Made by a program: the position numbers and the translations under genes. Of a stretch of DNA of 64,000 bases, positions 1-10,672 are shown in pieces. Under the pieces are notes generated by a model. The model saw nothing but the letters and a program-made list of their open reading frames with translations, searched no databases and was not told the origin of the DNA. How positions within the stretch are numbered: the stretch's first letter is position 1; each line of letters begins with the position of its first letter. This stretch comes from Meconema thalassinum (taxonomy: Eukaryota > Arthropoda > Insecta > Orthoptera > Tettigoniidae), in assembly GCA_946902985.2 (NCBI GenBank), contig OX336388.2, forward strand, positions 1,389,376,223-1,389,440,222, in the 5' to 3' direction.

Positions 1-989
1 GTTGAAATGACAACTGTTGATTTGTAGATGATGAATTTTGTCTAACGCTAAACCACTGGGTCCTTGTTGCAGTTTATCAAATTTTGATAGCAAGGCATTG
101 ACCACATGGCTTTGATACCACTCGTTCAGATTATTGGCTATCAAAAGCTCTTGCATTTTACTGCAAATATAAAATGTCTCTTTATGCTCTACGTCCTTCT
201 TTTTATATATGAAATCGCACACGAGTTCTGTATTCACCTTTAAAGCCGTACGCAACCTTTGCGCTGTACAAATTTCAATTTTAAAAAATTCAAAACAAGA
301 TTCTAAAATTCTTTGGGAATCAAACTTTTTCTAACATTGACCACACGACCAGAGCACACACGCGATTTGAAACAAGTGTTTAGGGGTTCCCAAGTTAACG
401 TATCCACAGCAGTAAAATACATTATTTTGAAAGAACACTCTCACCTGAGTTTTCAGCTGTAGACTGCTGGACAATGGCCCCAAACACACACGTTCCTGGT
501 TATCAACAGAGGTCAAGCGTTTTCCAACACTCTAAAAAGAAATAAAATAAACCGCCATAAGCATATCAATTCCATATAGTTTAAACACGTCATAAACAAA
601 ACAAAATCAAACAGGTTATATATATAAAAACAAATCTCACCTTGACTTGTAATGCTTTGCTTTATTCCCGTCTCGTGGGCTAGTGTGGTAATGGTTTCCT
701 TTTCTAGCTGTCTGTCTTTCTCTCTTTTTCAATCTCTTTCCCACAGACAAACAACAAGTCGGCTATACACGTTATCTGCAAACAAATAAATAAATAAAAT
801 CATTAATTACCTAATCAATAAATAATTGCTTGTAAATATATATATATATATATATATTAATAAATATATAAATGAATAAATAAATACCTACCCCACAACA
901 AGGTTAAGTATTTTCCACCAACACCAAAACTGTTAAACAAGACCAAGTGTTTCACGCAACGCACTGTATTCAAAGGTAGTCACCTAAGT
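1..989 (-). CDS. 5' part of a spliced gene of an unrecognised, possibly element-borne protein family (partial)
   Basis: Read on the minus strand, four exons can be drawn: 989 to about 892, 775-641, 531-445 and 330 to 1 (off the window). Splice signals are good: acceptor TTTGTTTGCAG before 775, donor AAG/GTGAGA after 641, acceptor TTTCTTTTTAG before 531, donor CAG/GTGAGA after 445. The third exon is open throughout and is 87 nt long. The apparent in-frame TAG at 333-331 would be the last triplet of the intron, so the frame continues for about 110 codons to the edge. The last exon resembles, from memory, a multicopy arthropod family in which such a stretch ends in a Gly-Trp-Ser/Thr-Leu-like motif and is linked with type-B DNA polymerases of virus-like elements. 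Here the motif reads SGLALDKIHHL. No ATG is visible in exons 1-3, so the start is unresolved. It may be a decaying copy. The family link is inference. Confidence 0.4.
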
Positions 990-1023
990 GAGAGTGGAAA
1001 TGATAACGACATGTCTTTATATA
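986..1023 (-). promoter_or_regulatory. TATA box plus initiator for the minus-strand gene
   Basis: On the minus strand TATAAA begins at 1021 (inside TATATAAAG). A TCACTT initiator-like hexamer lies at 991-986, placing its A at 989, 32 bases downstream of the TATA start. This is the usual spacing for RNA polymerase II core promoters, and it lies directly upstream of the exon chain. Core motifs are short and occur by chance. Confidence 0.4.
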
Positions 1024-1618
1024 TGCTACGTTGCTTGTATAATCATTTTTTTCCCACGCTTTGAACCTTCTGTTACCTTGCACGTGGACAGCTAACGTCC
1101 AAGGTGAACACCTGTGCCGGGTGAAATTTCACATGAACTTGCATTTTGTCACGTACGAAGCAGACAGGATGTCACTTGTTTAGCCCTCATGTGGTTTCAC
1201 ATGTGCATGCATGCATTTCGCTCTTCCCTGCCACCACGGTTGTCAGGTTATTTCACCTTCATGCGTCCTCTGCGTCTTTGTCATTTTCCATTGCACCTGT
1301 TGTCAAGTCAGATCAGCGCATTCCAATAAGCTGAAATGACATTCGCATCCTGCTCGTCTGTCCCCTCTCTAGCAAGTTTGTTTTCTGTACTCGCTTCGAC
1401 CAACATAGAACCAAGTTCTCATCACCGTTTACACGTTAAAGGCTCTCTTCGGGGGTAAAAAATCTTAGCATGCTTCACACATTTTCAAATATTAGCCTCC
1501 TTCCATCTGCCATAGGAAAGATTAGAAAAACGAACCCTCGCTCTGTCATAAACCGACCCGCCGAAATAGCGATTGTTCTATTAAGCATTCTCCTTGTGGT
1601 TAGCGACAGGTTCGTTGC

Positions 1619-1656
1619 AACACACACACACATACACACACAAACACATCCAGCAG
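1619..1656. repeat. CA-rich microsatellite
   Basis: Imperfect (CA)n run with ACAT interruptions. The open frames across it (about 1470-1799) are products of this low-complexity stretch and show no family signature. Confidence 0.8.
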
Positions 1657-1795
1657 TATCAACTCTCTCAACCACCACGCTTCATGGACATTTCAAACAG
1701 GTAAAGAAAAATTATTATTTTTTCAACATGTATGGCGTTAGGCGCTTTGTGAATTATTTTTTGGAAAAAATACCTACCACATTTAAAAGGGGGCG

Positions 1796-2592
1796 TTAGC
1801 CCGAGTCTTAGGACACCTCGTACACGTCTGTAGCGTTATTGGTTCGTGAGATATCAGCAAAAATCACATAAAACACGTGTTTACCCCAAAATCGAGTTTC
1901 CAATTTTTTTAAATTATAACGAGTGGTCCATAGCAAAGAGAACGTCACCCCGAGTCCTTGGACCCCTCGTACATGCCTCTAGCGTGATTGGTTCGCGAGA
2001 TATAACAAAAAGTCTAAAATCACGTTTCGCCCCCCCCCCAAAAAGCCATGTTTCCAGCATTTCACCTTTTTGACACCAACATTCCCGTAACGAGCGCAAC
2101 GAGACGAAAGAAACGAATCCAAGCACGCCCTCCTAGCATCACTCCTTCTATTCCAAGGTCGCAGGGGCTCACAACTTCCTAAGTGGCCCAGCTCCCCCCG
2201 TACCACACTACTGTCACGATGTTATCCTAGAGACTTGAAATTTATTTTGGGGGTAGAGGGCGTAGGGACCTTTCATTTATGTCAAACAATCTTTTTTTGT
2301 AGATTTCCTAGTTTCCAAAATATAGAAATTTCAAAATTCGAGTGTTTTCAAAAAGAACATAAAAATAAAAAGTTTTATTACAGAATATAAAGGGCATAGA
2401 GACCTTTCGTTTGAACCATGGCACAACGTTCTACCATGTTTGGTTTTCAACCTATCACCTACTTTCGAAAACAAAAATTTTCAAAAATGTTTTCAAAAAT
2501 ATAACGAGTGGTCCATAGCAAAGCCCCCGTCAGCCCGAGTCCAACGACACCTCACTCGTGAATCTCCGACCACGGGTTCGGGAGTTATCAGC
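1796..2592 (+). repeat. Degenerate interspersed repeat, three units
   Basis: Three related blocks at about 1796-1857, 1943-2003 and 2529-2592 share CCCGAGTC, GACAC/CCCTCGT and GGTTCG(C/T)GAG followed by ATATCAGC or a close variant. The last two are preceded by ATAACGAGTGGTCCATAGC. Spacing is irregular (about 150 and 590 bases), so this is not a simple tandem array. No coding content is visible. The surrounding 1030-3030 stretch otherwise holds only short chance frames. Confidence 0.6.
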
Positions 2593-3033
2593 TCGCATTG
2601 GGAGTAGTGGTGAGGGGAGGCAGAACCATCATCACTCCCCTACTCAGCAGGTAGGCTCATAGCGCACACACGATTGTTTGTTCTGCGCTGCAATTAGCCC
2701 CCATCTTGATCGCGCATCCCTTGAGAACCGATCACACCCCTTTAGAGTTAATCCCCCCATTTCACTCACATCCCCTTACAAACACCCACACTCGCAGTTT
2801 CCGCACATACTTGGAAACCTGCACCTTTTTGGACATCACCCCTAAATTTGACATTATACACCCCTTGTTCGTCCATCCCTCTCACCCGCGGACAGAACAC
2901 TATTGTTGTGACGAGCCAAGCTGACTGAGCACAGCGCCGCCGCGCCCGCGCCTGTCCGAACGGAGCCGAGTACAAACGAACAATCCCCTTCGGCCCGCTC
3001 CACCCGCGCCTGAGATATGTCTATCGAGGTAAA

Positions 3034-3755
3034 TTGTATGAAGACTTCATAACCTTTATAAATCTCCGAGAAACAGTGCACAACCGTTTAAAGGGAAAAT
3101 ACGTAATTAAAGGGAAAGTAAAAGGAAGAAAAGAATACGAAATCCCAGTATCCGAACAGGAAGATATCGCCCGAAACGAAGGGAAAGTCGATGGAAAGAG
3201 AAATAAAATTAATACTGAAGGGCTAGCGCAAGAATCGCCGAATCCGAAATCTGGAGAAGAGCAGCTAAATGATGACAATACTGAAAAAGCAAACAGCGTC
3301 ACGGAAACAGAAACCAAGCAAGAGCTACAGGAAGGAAAAGAACCAAAGAAACCAGAAACCGAAGAAGAAATCCTAGATGCCGCTGGAAAGAAGAGACCTC
3401 AAGAACCGGAAACAGAAGAGGACGATGCAAATCCAAATGTGTGAAAAAATTAAGAGAACAGCAGAAACGGAAATACAAGCAAGAGATAAAGATGGAGAAG
3501 AAACTAAGGAGGATTCGAAGAGAAAATTTCAAGCCAAAAATAAAGCCAAGAAACAAGAAACCAAAGAAATTGCAGAGCCTACTATCAAGAAAAAGAAGAA
3601 AGAATGTAGCGGAACCAGAGGATGAAGATGAATACGACCAACAAACAAGAAATGAAGATGCAGATGCAAGAAATATAGAGGAGAAGAAGAAAACGCAAAC
3701 CAAAGAGAGAAGCAGCAAGAAACAAGAAAGCAAAGAGTCCCAGAGCCTACCGTAA
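3034..3755 (+). other. Purine-rich, degenerate repetitive tract with Lys/Glu-rich open frames
   Basis: The plus strand is strongly biased to A and G, with recurring AAGAAAC(C/A)AGAAACC-like words. CAGAGCCTAC occurs twice (near 3573 and 3740). Three overlapping frames (3034-3444, 3377-3625, 3441-3755) all give charged low-complexity sequence rich in K, E and Q, as expected from a polypurine repeat. The first frame, starting with MYEDFITFINL, is less repetitive for about 30 residues and could be the remnant of a real N-terminus. There is no recognisable domain. It ends just before the hAT remnant. Confidence 0.5.
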
Positions 3756-3766
3756 CCGGCAGAGAC

Positions 3767-4993
3767 GTGGGTAAAACTGTGTTTAGTATTCTCAAGCATC
3801 ACAGTCTTGTCCTATGTCGGTGTGTTGGCGTTGGTACTGACGGGTGTGCTATGATGGCGTCAGAAGCTTGTGGTGCTGTCGCCGAGGTGCAAACTGAGGC
3901 AGAGCATGCCGTTAGGTGCCCTTGTTATAACCATGCTCTGAATTTGTCTATTTCGAAGTCCTCGAAAGTCGTCGCCGTGCGAAATGCAATAGGAGTTATG
4001 AAGGCCACTATTACATTCATTGATTCGTCCTCAAAACGCTCCTATGTATTTAAAGCAACTCGAGGTGAACTTTTATGTGGCCTTTGTGAGACGCGGTGGA
4101 TCGAACGGCACGACGGTTTTGTAAAATTTCGCTCTTTACTCCCGAACATAGTCGAGAGTTTAGACTCGATTACTTTATGGAAGGACTCAGAAAGTGCTTC
4201 TAAGGCAAAAACGCTCATAGCTGCTCTTTGTAAGAGTGATTTTATAGTTACCGTCATTTGCTTGTCAGAAATCCTTGGAGACATTAAAACACTCCGCATT
4301 TTGTTTCAAAAAGGGCAAATAGACTTGAAGGAAGCCCAGGATGCGCTAGACGACACTATTGCTGTGTAGATCAAGAGGCGCGAAGAGTGTGAAACACAAT
4401 TTGCTGAGCTCTTCCAAGAAGCAGAACCTCTGGCAAAACAACTTGGAACCGAACTTCTGCTCCCACGCATCGCACAACGGCAAAGGCACCGCGAAAATTA
4501 TCCAGCGTCAACCGTAGAAGAGTACTATCGTCGGGCCGTTTTCATACACATTTTAGACTACGTCCTAGAAGATTTAAACACTCGCTTCCCTTAAGCAACG
4601 CAGGAGTTACACTGCATATCAGCAATGATGCTAGTATCATCACTGACGTCAGCGGATGTGGACACAATCGCTGCAAAGTACTTCATATTTCGCCATCAAC
4701 ATTTTGCCGCGTCTGCGGCAAGGCTTCTACAGGCTGAACTTCGTATGTGGAAGGCAAAGTGGTCCCGGGAGCTTGAATCGTGGTCAACCATCCCAAAGAA
4801 AGCTTTGGAAGCTTTAATTGCCTGCGATAAAGAGTTGTACCCCAATATTCATCGATGTCTCAAGATTTATGCTATTTTACCCGTCAGCGCCGCTTCATCG
4901 GAAAGGTCATATTCTTCTTTGAGAAAGCTGAAGACGTGGTTGTTGTCAACTATGTCCGATGAACGATTAAACGGACTTGCTTTGTTGCCGTGA
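3767..4993 (+). pseudogene. hAT-superfamily transposase remnant (ZMYM/hATC type)
   Basis: One reading frame runs throughout, broken by stops at 4367 (TAG) and about 4592 (TAA). It covers the RNase H-like core and C-terminal dimerisation region of a hAT transposase. Recognisable parts are GTDGCAMMASEACGAV near the start, CYNHALNLSISKSS, CETRWIERHDGF (the conserved C-x2-R-W motif) and, at the end, a hATC block with LPVSAASSERSYSSLRKLKTW and ERLNGLALL. The N-terminal zinc-finger part and first catalytic region are missing, replaced upstream by the purine-rich tract. No terminal inverted repeats can be tied to it. These proteins catalyse cut-and-paste transposition with 8-bp target duplications. 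This copy is inactive. Confidence 0.85.
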
Positions 4994-5505
4994 TTGATCG
5001 GTACGCGAGAAAAACAAACCGGTGACTAGAGTTTGTTGTTTGGCTTAAAATTGTTTTATGAACAAAATTGCCGCATTTTTTAATATTTACGTACAATTAG
5101 CAATACACATGTACCTGTCATAATTTCGGGTAGCCTTGTTCTTATTTCGCTCAACCTATACTCCTAAAATAAAGGTTAAATATGGTTTTAAACTCCCGTA
5201 AATCTGATTCAATTGTGTCTTTAACGATCTTTTTCTCGTCGATCGATTAAAATGTCTCGGGCCTCGAGTCGGGATTTTATTTAATCTTGAAGCTATTGTC
5301 TAAGCTATACAGTATAGTTATTTTTTACGGTTGTCAGTCAGCAAACTATATAACTCTGATTTTACTCTCCTACCCTTTAATTACATTAATACAGTAACTA
5401 TAAACTATGAACCCGGTATGATAGCGTTTTGGATAAAATTAAAAGTCTATCTTTACGAAAGCGCTCTAGCGATATTATTGGCATGGCAAATGATAAAATT
5501 GAGTG

Positions 5506-6052
5506 CAGTGTTGGACTGGCCAATTTGGAAGAACGGGAGTTCCCATCGAGGCCACTAGGAGACTCTGAGTGCCGAGCCCCCCCTTAGGCCCTTGCGCAAA
5601 TAGGCCTGTGACCCCAGTTATTAGCTAGCTTATATATTCTGCTTCTTTGTTTACAACTTAAGAGAGGGAGGGCTACTCGCAAAACTGGCAAAGTCAATCA
5701 TTACCTATGAGGAGGTCCGGGGGACTTTTGACCCCGCTCGGACCATTCAAGGCATTTGAGGCATCAAGAGGCCTCGGGGCCTTAAAATTAATGACCTCGG
5801 CCCTTGTGCGAGTAAGCCTCTAACATCAGCTTATCATATTGTATCTAGAAATGGGGAAAGAGGGGTAAGTTCCGAAGGGAGCTCATTACGATCACAGTAT
5901 TTCAATGCGCGCGTTTCCCGTGTCAGTAAACTCCGCATAAAAATATTTTTCCGCGTAAAAATTGGAGCAAGTCACTGGGAAGGGGGGAGGGGGAGCGGAA
6001 GGCCCCTACTCTCCCGCTCCCATCGAGGCCTCTTAGGGCCAGTCCGATACTG
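5506..6052. mobile_element. hAT-type MITE with terminal inverted repeats
   Basis: The left end CAGTGTTGGACTGGCC and the reverse complement of the right end, CAGTATCGGACTGGCC, match at 14 of 16 bases. Both are followed inside by a CCCATCGAGGCC-type block. Flanks are ATTGAGTG (5498-5505) and ATAGAGTG (6053-6060), an 8-bp target duplication with one mismatch, as expected for hAT. No transposase is encoded in the 547 bases. Confidence 0.8.
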
Positions 6053-6209
6053 ATAGAGTGTACATAAGTATAGGTATGTATGAGCAAACAAAATATTGTT
6101 TAGTGACCACACAGAAAGTAGGAAAGTAACGAAAAATTTCACTTTTCGAAATAAATCACATTTTGGGAAAAGTATGCGCAAATAATTCGATGTTTCTTGT
6201 TAACTTTTA

Positions 6210-6681
6210 AATTTGCATATCTAGTTATGGTATATTACCCGCCTTTTCCCACTCCATTTTGAGGACAGATATCATGGACCCCCCCAGAGCAGTGCCTGGA
6301 TCCGCCCCTGGGTGGAACAGGGTACTGGTTGCAAAATTGATGCTTTCAGTCCTAGGCTTGCTCCTTGTTTCTTCATAAACTGCTGTTTTCTTATAATATT
6401 TTGCTTATCTCCAAGAGAATTCAGTTTTTTTTAGCCTCAATTGACAATTTGCATATCTAGTTATGGTATATTACCCGCCTTTTCCCACTCCATTTTGAGG
6501 ACAGATATCATGGACCCCCCCAGAGCAGTGTCTGGATCCGCCCCTGGGTGGAACAGGGTACTGGTTGCAAAATTGATGCTTTCAGTCCTAGGCTTGCTCC
6601 TTGTTTCTTCATAAACTGCTGTTTTCTTATAATATTTTGCTTATCTCCAAGAGAATTCAGTTTTTTTTAGCCTCAATTGAC
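6210..6681. repeat. Recent 236-bp tandem duplication containing a hAT-like terminus
   Basis: Positions 6210-6445 and 6446-6681 are two head-to-tail copies that differ at one base that I can find (GCAGTGCCTGG versus GCAGTGTCTGG). Each contains, on the minus strand, CAGGGGCGGATCCAGGC, which looks like the end of a hAT-type element, followed by a G7 run. Homopolymer lengths (C7, T8) are the same in both copies. Confidence 0.9.
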
Positions 6682-7878
6682 TTGCCTCTCTGATTGACAC
6701 AGGCTACTCCCTTCAGACGAGCTGCTTTTATTTTGTTACTTTTATACTTGGAAGGATCTCTTCCTCTTTCTCACCTTCTACACTGCTATCATCTGACGTT
6801 TTGCAGGTTATTAAGTCTTTAATTTTCACAATAGTACATTAGTAGATTTCATTCCACAAGGCAGCAACGAACATGTTTGTTTTTCTCCCGTTCTAGCGCT
6901 CTTCATCTGTTTGCATGTCAACTGTTCATTTTTAAATAATGGCCTACATCAGCGACATCCACTCGTTGAAAAAAATTACGTATTTCATTCTTCTGTTGCC
7001 AACCAACCAACCAACCAACCAACCAACCAACCAGGAGCATTACTGACGCCCTTTTAAACACGAACGATAGGCCTACCTCAGTACTATCTAAAGCGTTACA
7101 TACACGAAAATGCTAAAAATCCTGACTTACGCCCTTTTAAAAATGACGGATTCATTTGTCCAGGTAAACTTGTAGATGATAGTATAGCCCTACTGGAACA
7201 ATTGGCTACAAGGTCGTTTTTTCAGACACTTTCTTGCCACTGCCGACAAAGTAATGTATAATGTAGGGAACAACCACTGCCATCGTAATTACGATGGCTA
7301 CGATTGCAGTGGAACAACCGTCTAAAAATAAGCAAAGAGCTGAAGAAAGCCTTCCAATTACCACTGCTTTTATGATGCCTTACCTCATGATGCTTAACCC
7401 TTGGAGGGTCAAGCGGGGTACATTTTGTCCCCCAACCACAATTTTCAAAGATATTGAACAACCTAATGAATTCTGTGCATCAGTATTTTTAGTAGCTGAC
7501 TTTAAATTGTTGTGGAATGCAGTAAAATATACTCGGTCCATATGCAGTAGTATATTCTATTCTGACAATGATTTTTATTCTGGGGTCCAAAATGTACCCC
7601 ACTTGGCACTATGGATTTCTTGTTCGTGAACTATTTTTCGGTACTCGACGGCATTACTGTTGCAGGGAAGTTGGCAATATTGATTTATTTACATCACAGC
7701 GTTGAACTTGTAACTGTTGCTTTAGTTGACGGCAATGTACCGTATAACACTCACTGATCATGAAATACAGTAGAAGCACATCTTTGTGAAAATGATGAAT
7801 ATTGGGAACCATTCAATTTACCCAACTGAATATCCCGAAGTAGAACATTAAATTGTATTTATATACAAACAAGCACAA
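6682..7878. other. Intergenic stretch without recognised genes; (CCAA)n microsatellite and weak inverted repeat
   Basis: A perfect (CCAA)n tract lies at 6999-7033. The same tetramer ends the SINE at 28565-29086, so it may be a worn SINE tail. At 7411-7431 and 7580-7602 a GGGGTACATTTTG(T/G) block occurs in opposite orientations, which suggests a small inverted-repeat element of about 200 bases. A 111-codon open frame across it (7294-7629) shows no family signature. Confidence 0.5.
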
Positions 7879-7930
7879 CAGTGGCGTAGCCAAGGGGGAG
7901 GGGGGGGGGGTTAGAACCCTCCCCCATTGG
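7879..7930 (+). mobile_element. hAT-like terminal sequence (solo end)
   Basis: CAGTGGCGTAGCCAAGGGGG matches the consensus style of many hAT termini and runs into a G-rich stretch. No matching opposite end was found, so only one terminus can be supported. Confidence 0.45.
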
Positions 7931-8297
7931 AAAATCGGCAGGTTGTGATTTGTGTCTGTGGTGATGTACTGTTGTCGCCTTTCGGCCCAGGTCCCCATTT
8001 GTGGCTACACACGTCTTCATGACAACGTATAACCACAGTCTACCTACAGAACGCGAAGCTTGGCTCATATTTTTCTACCGCCAGACAATAATGCGCTCAT
8101 GCAGCCAGCAAGAAATTGCCGACTGCGCTATGTGGGTGTATGTTATTGTTGCTGGATTTACTGTATGTGAGCATTGTGTAAAGGTTATATCTTTAATTAA
8201 GCATGTGCTTTACAAGAGGAGATGTGCAGTTCAATAAACAAATCTAATATTAGAAGAAATATTTCAGTGTTGCTAAGTAACCTATATGATCGCTTTT

Positions 8298-8550
8298 CAG
8301 TCGGTCAACACGAGTGTACGGTACCCAATTAGATTAGGTGGGCAGTGAAAATTTATCTCCTAATGCCTGAAATGAAAAAAATACATGAATCGTTTATACA
8401 TTTAATAAAACACTTCTCACATAAAGGGGAGGGGGTGTATGAGAAGCGTTTTATTAAATGCATAAATAATTATTGTATTATGAATTACACAGGGAAATCA
8501 ATTGTTACTCCTCGCCCAATCTAATTGGGTGTATTAGTGTTGACCGACTG
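8298..8550. mobile_element. 253-bp palindromic (fold-back) element
   Basis: The left end CAGTCGGTCAACAC and the right end GTGTTGACCGACTG are perfect reverse complements. Further in, CCCAATTAGATTAGG pairs with CCAATCTAATTGGG. The centre also folds: TTTAATAAAAC-CTTCTCA pairs with TGAGAAG-GTTTTATTAAA around a G-rich loop. The whole unit is therefore a near-complete hairpin. No target duplication is obvious. The 14-base terminus recurs near 44899-44917, beside the Penelope-like element. Confidence 0.75.
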
Positions 8551-8653
8551 GGAAGTCGGACTGTTCAAATAGCAAGACGACACCCGAGTTTCCAAAGCAC
8601 CCTAGAAGGTAAGATTTGACCTATGGATTTTAGGCTAGTATTATAAAGCTTTT

Positions 8654-8857
8654 CAAGGGGTAGTGATGGTGCAGTGGCTTAGCTGCTCGTCAATCACCCG
8701 GACGGCCGGAGTTCCAATCCCGGTGACAGTGGGGTGGAATTTTCACCTGAAAAATTACGTGGCGTAAGGAAGGGCATCCGGCCTTAAATCCCCGGCCAAA
8801 ACCAAAATGAGCCTGATTGGCTCCGGCGACCACAATTAATTGGGATATGCAGTAGAA
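8654..8857 (+). mobile_element. tRNA-derived SINE with 17-bp target duplication
   Basis: The head carries an A-box-like GGTGCAGTGGC and a B-box-like GAGTTCCAATCCC. The body contains GGAAGGGCATCCGGCC. It is flanked by perfect copies of AGTATTATAAAGCTTTT (8637-8653 and 8858-8874), which define the insertion exactly. Confidence 0.9.
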
Positions 8858-8916
8858 AGTATTATAAAGCTTTTTAATCAAACAACGGAACTAGGTCTTT
8901 AACTGGTTATAAATCA

Positions 8917-9144
8917 ATAGGGTAATAATGTTATTGGTTTTAGGTCCCTTTTAACTACTGTGGATTTCAGAGACACCGGGGTGCCGGATGTTTGCCCCGA
9001 AGAGGATCTTTAACGTGCCAGTAAATCTAGACACGGTTCCATCGCATTTATGCACCCTGAAATGCCAGCTGACTGCTTCAGGATTAGATCTTGCAACCTT
9101 GGGAACAGCAGGGAGAACGTTACCGCTGAGCTACGGAGCCAGTC
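8917..9144 (-). mobile_element. tRNA-derived SINE with 12-bp target duplication
   Basis: Read on the minus strand it begins with GGCTCCGTAGCTCAGCGG, a tRNA-like A box, and has a GATCTAATCC B-box-like word. Flanks are perfect copies of GGTTATAAATCA (8905-8916 and 9145-9156). Confidence 0.85.
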
Positions 9145-9184
9145 GGTTATAAATCAGAAGCATGTCTCGGTAGGATATCTATGC

Positions 9185-9480
9185 ATGGCTTTGGTGGCGT
9201 AGTCGTCAGCATGCTGAACTGCTATGCCCAAGTTCGCGGGTTCAAACCCAGTCGAAGTCGTCGGGCCCATGTCATAGATTTATGGCACGTAAAGGAACTT
9301 ACAACTACAATTGGTAGTGTGTAGCCAAAATGTGTAGGCTATTGAGTTAGGCACGCTCTATCAGGTTCAAACGTACGCCGTGGGGTCTCAATGACAGTGG
9401 CGTCTGGTAGCTAAAATTGGAATTACTTCACATTGAAATTGGGGAACCTACGGGCGTTCATGTGAAATGTCCTGCTATGG
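9185..9480 (+). mobile_element. Diverged copy of the long GGTGGCGTAG SINE
   Basis: The head GGCTTTGGTGGCGTAGTCG, the B-box-like GGGTTCAAACCC and ATGTCATAGATTTATGGCA match the copies at 12199-12682 and 28565-29086. After about 120 bases it diverges and the later body is only loosely similar, although GTGGCGTCTGGTAGCT is retained. No clear target duplication. Confidence 0.65.
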
Positions 9481-9939
9481 CCATTGACTGAAAATCAAAT
9501 ATAATACGGTATCCATGCATTTTGAAATTTAAGACATACGGTAGGCTAAGTACACGTAAAAGATGTCATCTCAAACGCGTGCCGAAGTTTAAATTTTCAG
9601 ATGTAGAAAATGGCTTTTTAATAGATTGTCAGAGAGCTGATTTAATGAATAAATATTTTGTACAATCATATAAACTTATTCTCGAATCCTTTGGAAGCAA
9701 GACAATTTATGTCGCCAGGATAATACTCATAAACTTAGATGTGGTGGTACACTGTTTGTTAATTCTCTTATGTAATAACTGGTCTCCCATATGGCTGCTG
9801 TGAGGGTACGGTACACAATTGTTATTGCCGATATTTTGTAAAATTGGCATTGTATTATTTTGTCAAATTCAGGAATGAAAGGTTTCAAACCCACAGAAAA
9901 AAAACGAAGTAACTACAATTGAGCCATTTAAGACCTTAA

Positions 9940-10668
9940 GGGGGCTCATACACCGCCGGTTGTCAAAATTAAAGTTTTTTTCTTTTACGTTTAAATGAAA
10001 GACAATAACTTTCTCAATATATCTGTTAAGTTTTATAAGTAAATTCAGCGTTTTGGCAGAGATATAGCGTTTTACGTGAGACCATGCGCCTTTCTGTCAA
10101 TGGCGTGTTTAATATTCAAAGCTGTTTACCCGAAAGGTTGCTTTTTTGGTAGGAAAAACACAATATCTTGTGAACTATGTGATGAAACTGGATGAAACCT
10201 GGCAGATACATTCCAACATATGATCCCTAGAGGATGAACCTCATTTATGAAATTATCTTGAAAAATAATTGAGATATACTAGGAAAATTAAACAAAAAAC
10301 TGTTCATTTTTTGAAAGACATTTTTAATATTTTAAAAAATATATACTTTTTACAATATAACATTCATGGTGGTTCATCCTCGCTATTTATGCTTTTACTT
10401 TACATGAACAAAATTCATTCTATTCAGACTGGTATTTCTTGATAAATCGTGTTTTTTGTGATTCACGGACTTTAAAATATCACGAATATTATCCTTTCAA
10501 TATATCACAAAATACTTTATATACTGCTCCTCTCTCTAAATTAGATGAAATCTCTGTGTATTTACTATACACATGTCAGTTTTCGTAACTCTATGTTACA
10601 TATTAGTGAAGCTATGATATGATTCGTAACTGTATGCGAAAATTCCCACTGACGGTGTATGAGCCCCC
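9940..10668. mobile_element. 729-bp MITE flanked by TTAA (piggyBac-like target)
   Basis: Terminal inverted repeats GGGGGCTCATACACCG (left) and the reverse complement of CGGTGTATGAGCCCCC (right) match perfectly over 16 bases and continue with mismatches to about 20. Both are bounded by TTAA (9936-9939 and 10669-10672), the target duplication of piggyBac-type elements. The interior is AT-rich and non-coding. The terminus is not the usual CCC-type start, so family assignment rests mainly on TTAA. Confidence 0.8.
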
Positions 10669-10672
10669 TTAA

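Noticed and set aside
1470..1799. 109-codon plus-strand protein gene
   Set aside because: Crosses a CA microsatellite, has no domain or splice context, and the opposite strand is equally open.
7294..7629. 111-codon frame as a gene
   Set aside because: It overlaps an inverted-repeat pair and shows no recognisable family.
8654..9260. tRNA genes
   Set aside because: A- and B-box-like words are present, but each is the head of a longer unit with target duplications or family copies; no complete cloverleaf was seen.
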